This document shows positions 9,703-17,526 of a stretch of 64,000 nt of DNA, piece after piece. The DNA lies in contig JAGAPG010000022.1 of the NCBI GenBank assembly GCA_017623355.1, positions 62,001 through 126,000 of the forward strand, written 5' to 3'. The translations under genes and the position numbers were made by a program. The notes beneath the pieces are model-generated. The model was not told where the DNA came from. It did no database searches and saw only the letters and a list, made by a program, of their open reading frames with translations. Each line of letters starts with the position of its first letter. The first letter of the stretch is position 1. Source of the DNA: Clostridia bacterium. Lineage in GTDB: Bacteria; Bacillota; Clostridia; Oscillospirales; CAG-272.

Positions 9703-10033
9703 TAAATAACGGGAATTTTGTAAAAATAATTTTTTTACCGATAAAAAATGATATCTTTTTGACAAATGTGATAAAAGTTTGGAGAAAAGGTGAGGGTGTC
9801 AAAAAAACGGCGCAATTTTTGTGCATATTTAACAAATTGATAAAATCAAAAACATCGCAAAATAAAAGGCACAAAAATAAGCTAATATACCGCATAAATA
9901 GGCGATTTTTTTGCAGATTTTATGAATGAAAATAAATTTTGAAAAATTTACAATTAAGACATATTTAGAACGATTTTCGATTCAAAAAATTAAAAAAAGC
10001 ATTTTTAAGAGTTTTATTATATAAAGAAGCTCC
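9703..10033. other. AT-rich intergenic stretch without a supported gene
   Basis: About 330 bp between the divergent promoters of glcK and the sugar-transport operon. Base composition is strongly AT-rich and I see no coding signal, RNA fold or clear repeat. The 13-mer AAATGTGATAAAA (9764-9776) also occurs at 126-138 upstream of the phosphofructokinase gene, which may be chance. Confidence 0.5.
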
Positions 10034-10125
10034 TTGACTTTGACGGTTTTGTGTGCTAAAATTAGTTATGCACATTAGATACGTGCGTGAGCATATATCT
10101 GCATTTCCGCTATCGCTAAGCGGAA
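10034..10125 (+). promoter_or_regulatory. Promoter and leader of the sugar-transport operon
   Basis: TTGACT (10034-10039), a 17-bp spacer and TAAAAT (10057-10062) with a TGC extended -10. The roughly 80-nt leader contains a 7-bp hairpin TTCCGCT / AGCGGAA (10105-10125) ahead of the GGAGG ribosome site. No T-run follows the hairpin, so it is not a terminator; a leader-control role is possible but unsupported. Confidence 0.7.
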
Positions 10126-10149
10126 TATAAAAAACATGGAGGATTTCTT

Positions 10150-13100
10150 ATGAAAACAAAGGCGAAAAAACTTCTGGCTATGCTTCTTTGTCTACTTATG
10201 GTGGTAGGCGTTTTGGCTACGCCGGCAGCAGCTGCCTCGTCAAAGGCTTCGGGCAAGGGCTCATCGCTTACCGACATTAGTGAATTGCTTAATGCCGATT
10301 CTTACAGCGAATATAGCGCAAAGCTCGATAAGGACAAGGTAGGAAAAGGAAAGGACAATGTCGTGATAGACGTTATCAAGGACGTGTATTATAATGAAGA
10401 CGATGTTGTCAATAACACGACCGTTGAATTCGAGGTTAAGGAAGGCGAAGAAACCGACGAAAACGGAAATGTTAAAAAGTTTAATTACATAGTAATACCC
10501 TCTCCGGAAGGCAATGACAACAAGATTACTTGGAAGTTCAATGTTGAAACAGAGGGCCGTTATGTGATTGAGATCGAATACCGTCAAGCAGAGAACGGCA
10601 AAACGAACTCTATCGAAAGAATATTCTCTCTCAACGGAGAGGTTCCTTTCTCGGAAGCTCGTTCTATTGTTTTGTCTAAGGTATGGAAGTACGATTATCT
10701 TAAGGACAGCAACGGAAAATACGTTATGAAGGACAATCATTATATGTTTGACTATGATTCAAACGGTAATGATATTAGACCTTCCGTAAGTCAGGATGCA
10801 AAATGGGTTAGCTATGTTATATCCGACGCCAACGGATATTATACATCCCCGTTTGAATTCCATTTCAAAAAAGGTGAGAATACAATCTCTCTTGACAGTA
10901 CAAGAGAAGGCGTTGAGATCAAGGCTATAAAGATCTATCCGCGTGAGGAAGAAATGACTTACGAGGAGTATATCAATCTTCACGGAGACATAAACTCCAA
11001 CAGAGGCTCTGCCGAGATCAAGATCGAGGCTGAAGCTCCGACAAACGTTTCTAACGTAACGATGTATCCCCTTTACGACAGAACATCCGCTATAACAAGC
11101 GGTCTTACGGGCGCTCAATCCGCACAGGTTCAAAAATATAATATTATGGGCGGAACACAGTGGCAGACTGTAGGCGAGTGGGCAACATATACGATAACAG
11201 TTCCCGAGGGCGGCGCCGGCTATTACGGAATAGCTTTGAGATATAAGCAAGACCTTCTTAACGGTATGTATGTATCCCGTAAGGTTTATATTGACGGAGT
11301 TATGCCATATGCAGAGGCTGCTGCTTGTCAGTTCAATTACGACACAAAGTGGAATATCAAATATCTTGAATCTACCGACGGTAAGGAGCTTCAATTCTAT
11401 CTTACAGAGGGAACTCACGAGATCAAGCTCGAGGCAGTACTCGGAGATATGGGCGCTCAGATCCAACAGGTTAGAGAATCACTTTCCAATATAAATAACT
11501 GCTATCTTGAAATACTCAAGCTTACAGGAAGCACACCTGACTCAAACCGTTCATACGGCTTTGCAAGAGTAATGCCTGAGGTTCTTGAAACATTCATTAT
11601 TGAATCACAAAATATAAAAGCAGTGTATAATTACCTTACCGAGGTTACAGGACTTAAGGGTGAAAAGGCTTCTACACTTGAGCAGCTTTACCTTCTTCTT
11701 TATAAGATGGGTATGGACGAGTCTCAAATAGCCGGCAACCTTGAAACTCTTAAATCTCAGATAGGTACACTCGGTACTTGGGTAAATGATGCATCAACAT
11801 CTCCTTTGGAGGTTGACTACATCCTTCTTCAGAGCACAAACGAGGAATTACCGGATGGCGACGCTAATTTCTGGGAGGCTCTTTGGTACGAAATAAAGCT
11901 CTTCTTCTATAGCTTTGTAACCGACTATAGCGGTATGACAAGCTCTAACGAGGCTACCGCAGTTACGGTTGGTACTCCTATAGAGGTTTGGGTTGCGACA
12001 GGTCGTGACCAAGCACAAATCATAAGAAATCTTATAGATAGCCAATTTGCAACAATAAAACAAGTCGACACTGATGGCGACGGTGTGCTTGATGCGGGGT
12101 ATACGGCGAACCTAAAGCTGATTTCGGCAGGAACGCTGCTTCCGTCCGTTCTGGCGGATGCGGGTCCTGACGTATCCTTGATGGAATCAAGCGGTAACAC
12201 TATCGACTTTGCATTGCGTAACGCAGTAACACCTCTTAACGATTTTATCGAAGAGGATCTTGAAAACGGCATAGACGTTCTTTCTTGGTATCCCGAGGAA
12301 GCAACTATTCCGCTCAGACTTCACGACTGCAGCCAAAACGCAGAGAACGAGATCACCTATTACGGTCTTCCCGACTCACTTACATTCTCAATGCTCTTCT
12401 ACCGTAAGGATATTCTTGCTCAGCTTGGATACGACAATCCCGAGGAGCAGATAAGAACTTGGGATGACTTGCTTGCTATGATACCGATTCTTCAATATAA
12501 TAATATGGAAGTAGGTATTCAAAATGATATTTATATGTTCATATATCAAAATGGAAGTGAAGCGTATTCAAATGGCGGTATGACGATCAACTTTGACGAT
12601 CCGGTTGTACTTAACGCATTTACTACACTTTGTAATATGTATACACAGTATTCGCTCTCATACCAATATGACTTTGCTAACCGTTTCAGAACAGGTGAAA
12701 TGCCTATCGGTATTTCGGCTTATACATCGTGTAACCAGCTTTCCGTATTTGCATCAGAGCTTTCCGGACTTTGGACATTTATGCCTCTTCCCGGATATCT
12801 TGAATACGACGAAAACGGAAATCAAATTTTCGATGAGAACGGCAATCCCTCGATAAATAATTCAGCTATCGCCACAGTAACATCTACTATTATGCTTAGA
12901 CCGTCCGATTCACTTTCCAATGCAGAGGTAGAGGAAAGAAACGAGAAGGCTTGGGAGTTTATGAAGTGGTATACCGGCTCTGAATTCCAAGAGGCATATG
13001 CAAACGAAATGGTATCTATAATGGGCTTGGCAGCAAGACCTGCTACTGCTAATATCGAAGCGCTTGCTGAGCTTCCTTGGACAAACGAGGAATATCAGAA

Positions 13101-13329
13101 TATAAGCGCACAGTTCTCAAAGCTTGAGGCAGTACCGAACTATCCGGGTAGCTACTACCTCGCAAGATACGTAAACTTTGCATTCCTCGCCGCATATAAC
13201 GAGGGAGCAGATCCTGCGGACTCACTTCTCGGCTATGTAACGACTATCAATAAGGAGCTTACAAGAAGAAGAATAGAGTTCGGTATGGATTACATAGATG
13301 ACGACGGAATTTACCGTGTCGCAGAATAA
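10150..13329 (+). CDS. Exported carbohydrate-module / sugar-binding protein fusion
   Basis: A 1059-residue exported protein. A signal peptide (MKTKAKKLL, hydrophobic core, ATPAAAA) is followed by two beta-sandwich regions resembling CBM6/CBM35-type modules at about residues 120-267 (WKFNVETEGRYVIEIEYRQ) and 290-460 (GEWATYTITVPEGGAGYYG). The C-terminal part from about residue 605 is an ABC solute-binding domain of the sugar class, with IEVWVATGRDQAQIIRNLID and then AWEFMKWYTGSEFQEAYANE. No lipobox cysteine is present, so it is not anchored as a usual lipoprotein. It begins an operon with four permease genes. The ligand is probably an oligosaccharide (inference). Confidence 0.85.
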   Translation: MKTKAKKLLAMLLCLLMVVGVLATPAAAASSKASGKGSSLTDISELLNADSYSEYSAKLDKDKVGKGKDNVVIDVIKDVYYNEDDVVNNTTVEFEVKEGEETDENGNVKKFNYIVIPSPEGNDNKITWKFNVETEGRYVIEIEYRQAENGKTNSIERIFSLNGEVPFSEARSIVLSKVWKYDYLKDSNGKYVMKDNHYMFDYDSNGNDIRPSVSQDAKWVSYVISDANGYYTSPFEFHFKKGENTISLDSTREGVEIKAIKIYPREEEMTYEEYINLHGDINSNRGSAEIKIEAEAPTNVSNVTMYPLYDRTSAITSGLTGAQSAQVQKYNIMGGTQWQTVGEWATYTITVPEGGAGYYGIALRYKQDLLNGMYVSRKVYIDGVMPYAEAAACQFNYDTKWNIKYLESTDGKELQFYLTEGTHEIKLEAVLGDMGAQIQQVRESLSNINNCYLEILKLTGSTPDSNRSYGFARVMPEVLETFIIESQNIKAVYNYLTEVTGLKGEKASTLEQLYLLLYKMGMDESQIAGNLETLKSQIGTLGTWVNDASTSPLEVDYILLQSTNEELPDGDANFWEALWYEIKLFFYSFVTDYSGMTSSNEATAVTVGTPIEVWVATGRDQAQIIRNLIDSQFATIKQVDTDGDGVLDAGYTANLKLISAGTLLPSVLADAGPDVSLMESSGNTIDFALRNAVTPLNDFIEEDLENGIDVLSWYPEEATIPLRLHDCSQNAENEITYYGLPDSLTFSMLFYRKDILAQLGYDNPEEQIRTWDDLLAMIPILQYNNMEVGIQNDIYMFIYQNGSEAYSNGGMTINFDDPVVLNAFTTLCNMYTQYSLSYQYDFANRFRTGEMPIGISAYTSCNQLSVFASELSGLWTFMPLPGYLEYDENGNQIFDENGNPSINNSAIATVTSTIMLRPSDSLSNAEVEERNEKAWEFMKWYTGSEFQEAYANEMVSIMGLAARPATANIEALAELPWTNEEYQNISAQFSKLEAVPNYPGSYYLARYVNFAFLAAYNEGADPADSLLGYVTTINKELTRRRIEFGMDYIDDDGIYRVAE

Positions 13330-13356
13330 CGGAAATACTTGTAAAGGAGAGAGATA

Positions 13357-14403
13357 ATGACTGATAAAGAATTAAATCAAACAGTTGAAGCGCGCAAAAT
13401 AACTCACAGAGAATTTCAGCGTGTTTATCCCGAAACGATCAATAGTATTTCCACTGAAGAAGCAAACAGAAAAAGAGTAGTTGCAAGAAAGGATATAAGC
13501 CTTTTCCAATGGACTATTCGAGAAATGAAGAGATATAAGATAGCTTATCTTATGATAGCTCCGTTTATGTTCGTATTCATTCTTTTTACACTTTTCCCTG
13601 TATTGCTTTCAGCGATCCTCAGTCTCACATCATTCAATATGCTTGAAATGAATTGGGATATGTTCATAGGATTAGATAACTATACAAGATTGTTCTTTGA
13701 AGACGATATATTCCTTCAGGCGTGCAAGAACACACTCGTTTTTGCGGCAATAACAGGCCCTGTATCGTACATACTTTCATTCGTTGTGGCTTGGTTTATA
13801 AACGAGCTTTCACCGAGAATAAGAGCGTGGGTAACGCTTATCTTCTACGCTCCTTCGATTTCAGGCGGAGCATACACCATTTGGGGCTATTTGTTCTCAG
13901 ACGACTCATACGGCTGGGTAAACGGTACGCTTATGGATCTTGGAATCCTTGACGCTCCTAAGCTTTGGTTCCATGATGAAAAATACGCAATGACACTTTG
14001 TATCGTAGTTGCACTTTGGATGTCACTCGGTACTGCGTTCCTTTCGTTTATCGGAGGATTGCAGACTATTCGTAAGGATATTTTTGAGGCTGCTGCGGTT
14101 GACGGAATTAAAAACAGATGGCAAGAGCTTTGGTTTATAACTCTTCCGGAAATGAAAAATCACCTTATGTTCGGTGCGGTAATGTCGATCACGGGTGCAT
14201 TCGGATTTGGATCGGTAGTAACACAGCTTTGCGGATTCCCGTCAGTAAACTATTCATGTCACACTATCATGCACTGTCTTGAGGACTACGGTTCACAGAG
14301 ATGGGAGGTAGGATACGCATCCTCAATAGCGGTTGTACTCTTCCTTATAATGATAGGCGCGAATATGCTGGTTAAAAAATTACTTTCGAAGGTAGGACGA
14401 TAA
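13357..14403 (+). CDS. Sugar ABC transporter permease, MalF/UgpA type (pair 1)
   Basis: A 348-residue inner-membrane permease with about six transmembrane helices after a roughly 60-residue N-terminal cytoplasmic segment. The ATPase-contacting EAA loop is visible (FEAAAVDGIKNRWQELWFIT, then LPE). It is the MalF-like half of the first permease pair; its partner starts 2 bp after its stop codon. It has an AAGGAGAG ribosome site. No ATPase gene accompanies it, so a shared MsmX-like ATPase elsewhere in the genome is expected, as known for many Firmicutes sugar importers. The substrate is unknown. Confidence 0.9.
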   Translation: MTDKELNQTVEARKITHREFQRVYPETINSISTEEANRKRVVARKDISLFQWTIREMKRYKIAYLMIAPFMFVFILFTLFPVLLSAILSLTSFNMLEMNWDMFIGLDNYTRLFFEDDIFLQACKNTLVFAAITGPVSYILSFVVAWFINELSPRIRAWVTLIFYAPSISGGAYTIWGYLFSDDSYGWVNGTLMDLGILDAPKLWFHDEKYAMTLCIVVALWMSLGTAFLSFIGGLQTIRKDIFEAAAVDGIKNRWQELWFITLPEMKNHLMFGAVMSITGAFGFGSVVTQLCGFPSVNYSCHTIMHCLEDYGSQRWEVGYASSIAVVLFLIMIGANMLVKKLLSKVGR

Positions 14404-14404
14404 T

Positions 14405-15286
14405 ATGCAAAAAGAGCAAAAGATTAGAATAAGAAAGCATCAAGTCGTTCTTAACCGTTCGGCAGGAGGAGACGGAGCTATTGCCTTCTTCCTCATTATA
14501 ATGGGCGTATTTATGTTCATTCCGTTGTACTATGTTGTAATTCAATCCTTGAAGCCGCTTGACGAGCTTTGGATGTTCCCTCCGAAATTCATAGTACAGC
14601 ACCCCACAATGCAAAACTTCGGAGACCTTTTCAACCTTTTGAGTGATTCTTGGGTACCTTTCTCAAGATATATATTCAATACGGTATTTATTACATTTGC
14701 CGGTACATTCGGAAACCTTTTCTTCTCGTCGATAGCAGCGTACGCTCTTGCTAAGATACCTTTCCCGGGAAGAAAGCCGATATTTACGACAATTCAGAGC
14801 TCGCTTATGTTTACATCAACAGTTACATCAATAGCGAACTTTATCACACTTTCAGCCCTCGGACTTCTTGATAACCCATTTGCAATAATCATTCCCGCAT
14901 GGGGATCTTCAATGGGACTTTACCTTATGAAGCAGTTTATGGAATCATCAATTTCCGACGACGTTTTACAGAGTGCGCGTCTTGACGGATGTAGCGAGCT
15001 CAAGACCTTCTGGTCGATCGCTATGCCTCTCGTTAAACCGGGTTGGCTTACACTTATCATTTATTCGTTCCAAGGACTTTGGAACACAGGCTCATCAATT
15101 TATCTTTACAGTGAGCAGTACAAAACACTTAACTATGCAATTAGCCAGATCACAGCGGGCGGTATCGTTCGTGCAGGTGCATCTGCTGCAGCATCAGTTA
15201 TTATGATGATCGTGCCGATCCTCGTATTCGTAATTTCACAAAGTAACATTATCGAAACGATGGCATCAAGCGGTATGAAGGACTAA
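14405..15286 (+). CDS. Sugar ABC transporter permease, MalG/UgpE type (pair 1)
   Basis: A 293-residue permease with six predicted membrane helices. The EAA-type loop SARLDGCSELKTFWSIAMPL is present, as expected for the MalG-like subunit. It starts 2 bp after the stop codon of the preceding permease, so the two are likely made in equal amounts. Length is typical of the family. It should form the transmembrane channel with the preceding gene product. Confidence 0.9.
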   Translation: MQKEQKIRIRKHQVVLNRSAGGDGAIAFFLIIMGVFMFIPLYYVVIQSLKPLDELWMFPPKFIVQHPTMQNFGDLFNLLSDSWVPFSRYIFNTVFITFAGTFGNLFFSSIAAYALAKIPFPGRKPIFTTIQSSLMFTSTVTSIANFITLSALGLLDNPFAIIIPAWGSSMGLYLMKQFMESSISDDVLQSARLDGCSELKTFWSIAMPLVKPGWLTLIIYSFQGLWNTGSSIYLYSEQYKTLNYAISQITAGGIVRAGASAAASVIMMIVPILVFVISQSNIIETMASSGMKD

Positions 15287-15296
15287 GGGAGGATTT

Positions 15297-17507
15297 ATGA
15301 AGAAATTATCAAGAATATTTATATTCGTAATGCTGTTCCTTATGGTTCTCACACCGATAGTATCGGCATCAGTTCCGTATTCAACGTATACATACTCTAT
15401 AAATCAAGAGATACTCGAATCTCCTCACGCGTATATACCCGAAGTGAGAGTTGATTCTCAGTACATTGATCCCGGACTCGTAAATCTCGGTGAGGATACT
15501 CCTATAAATACTCCTAAGGATATAGAATCTGATTCTCACGGAAATGTTTACATTACCGATGCGGGAAATGAAAGAGTAGTAGTAACGGATAAGTATTACA
15601 AATTAAAATATGTATTAAAGAATTTCGTAAACTCACACGGAGTTGACGATACATTTAAGCTCGTAACGAGCACATTCGTATGGGAAAACAAGCTTGATGA
15701 CGGTACAGTAGTATCTGAGCTCTTTGTTTGTGACTCGGGTAATAAGAGAATTCTTATATTCGATTCCGAAACAGGAGAATTCAAGCGTGAGATTGTAAAG
15801 CCGGAAACAGAACTTTTAAGCTCCGGATCTGACTTTGTTCCTGTAAGCTGTGCAGCTGATAAGCACGGAAGAATTTACGTTGTATCAAGCGCGACGACAG
15901 AAGGTATCATAGTTCTTACCGCAGAGGGTAAATTCATCAACTTTATCGGCGCACCGAAGGTAACAGTAACAGCTCTTGAGGCTCTTATCAGAAAGATCTC
16001 CTCAAAAGAGGTTGAAATTTTGCCTACAACATACACCAGCGTAGATATTGACTATGAATCACAAGAATTTCTTTACGCTACGATACAGTACGTAGATGAG
16101 GAAGAGCTTAAAAGCCAGCTTCAACAGCTTACTCTTAAGCTTACAGACTTCTCACCTGTTAAGCTTCTTAACGCTCAGGGTACAGATATCATGCTTCGTA
16201 ACGGATTTTTTGCTCCTGCCGGAGAGGTTGTAAGCGAGCTTGAAAGCCCTGCTGCAATCGGTAAGAGTGATGCTCTTGACGACGGTGTATCATCGGTTAT
16301 CGATATAACCAGCGGACCTAACGGAGTTTGGTCTATCATAGACTCAAAGCGTTCTAAGGTTTATACATATGATAAGGACGGAAACCTTCTCTTTATCTTC
16401 GGTAACGTTGGCGACCAGCTCGGTAACATCAAAACAGCACAATCAATAACATATCAAAACGTAGGAGATCCAAACTCCTTCAACATAATAGTTCTCGATT
16501 CAACAGGAAAGAGCTTTACAGTATACCGTCCTACAGTATACGCAGAGACTCTTAACGAGGCTATTTACTATCAAAATCAAAGAGATTACGATACAGCGGT
16601 TGATAAATGGGAGGATGTTCTTAAGAGAAATGCTAACTTCGATACCGCGTACGTTGCAATAGGTAAATCGCTTTACCGTTCGGGTAAATATGAGGAATCT
16701 ATTGAATACTTCAAAAACGCACAGGATACCGAAAACTATGCGATCGCATATAAAGAGGTTCGTTCCGAATCAATGGAAACACTCTTTGTTCCTATGATAG
16801 CACTTATCGTAGTTGCTATAATGCTTATAGGAAAGGTATTCAAGTACGCAGCGAGGGTAAATACAGAAACTCAGCTAAAGGTCGGAAAGAAAACTATAAA
16901 GGAAGAGGTGCTCTTCGGATTCCACCTTATGTTCCATCCGTTTGACGGATATTGGGATCTTAAGCATGAGCAACGCGGATCGGCAAGATCGGCAACAATA
17001 TATATAATAGTTACTATTATAGCTTTCTATTATCAATCAATAGGAAAGGGCTACTATTCCAATCCAAGCGGATCGTATTCAACGATCTTCTCAGCTGCAA
17101 CATCAGTTATTATAATACTTTTGCTTTGGGTAATTGCAAACTGGTGTCTTACAACGCTCTTTGATGGAGAGGGAAGCCTTAAAGACATTTACATTTCAAC
17201 ATCCTATGCACTCTTCCCGTTACCCTTCCTTATAATCGTATCAACACTTCTTACGAACGTATTGGTAGGAGACGAGGTTCAGATCGTAACAATGATTCTT
17301 GCAATAGGATACATTTGGGTAGGACTCTTGCTTGTGCTTGGTATGCAGGTAACACACGACTACTCAATGGGTAAGAATATTGTAACGGTAATAGCAACAA
17401 TAGTTGGTATGATCTTTATAATGTTCATGGCATTGCTCTTTATCACGCTTATTACAAAGGTAGTAGGCTTTGGTTCGAGCGTAGTAACAGAATTAAGCTA
17501 TAGGTAA
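15297..17507 (+). CDS. NHL-repeat / TPR / YIP1 membrane protein
   Basis: A 736-residue protein with an unusual domain order. A signal peptide (to about residue 25) is followed by an NHL-type beta-propeller region, seen in units such as PKDIESDSHGNVYITDAGNE and VSCAADKHGRIYVVSSA, to about residue 415. TPR-like helices come next at about 420-480 (RDYDTAVDKWEDVLKRN, GKYEESIEYFKNA), then one membrane helix (about 497-515) and a C-terminal YIP1-type block with about five helices (FHLMFHPFDGYWDLKHE marks its start). The propeller should face outside and the YIP1 block lie in the membrane. Its position between two permease pairs suggests a partner in glycan sensing or uptake (inference). No enzyme activity is apparent. 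Confidence 0.82.
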   Translation: MKKLSRIFIFVMLFLMVLTPIVSASVPYSTYTYSINQEILESPHAYIPEVRVDSQYIDPGLVNLGEDTPINTPKDIESDSHGNVYITDAGNERVVVTDKYYKLKYVLKNFVNSHGVDDTFKLVTSTFVWENKLDDGTVVSELFVCDSGNKRILIFDSETGEFKREIVKPETELLSSGSDFVPVSCAADKHGRIYVVSSATTEGIIVLTAEGKFINFIGAPKVTVTALEALIRKISSKEVEILPTTYTSVDIDYESQEFLYATIQYVDEEELKSQLQQLTLKLTDFSPVKLLNAQGTDIMLRNGFFAPAGEVVSELESPAAIGKSDALDDGVSSVIDITSGPNGVWSIIDSKRSKVYTYDKDGNLLFIFGNVGDQLGNIKTAQSITYQNVGDPNSFNIIVLDSTGKSFTVYRPTVYAETLNEAIYYQNQRDYDTAVDKWEDVLKRNANFDTAYVAIGKSLYRSGKYEESIEYFKNAQDTENYAIAYKEVRSESMETLFVPMIALIVVAIMLIGKVFKYAARVNTETQLKVGKKTIKEEVLFGFHLMFHPFDGYWDLKHEQRGSARSATIYIIVTIIAFYYQSIGKGYYSNPSGSYSTIFSAATSVIIILLLWVIANWCLTTLFDGEGSLKDIYISTSYALFPLPFLIIVSTLLTNVLVGDEVQIVTMILAIGYIWVGLLLVLGMQVTHDYSMGKNIVTVIATIVGMIFIMFMALLFITLITKVVGFGSSVVTELSYR

Positions 17508-17526
17508 TCGAAAGGAGAAAGAAATT

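Noticed and set aside
9626..9895. 89-codon minus-strand frame upstream of glcK
   Set aside because: Covers the glcK promoter, AT-driven Phe/Ile-rich translation, overlaps the glcK start.
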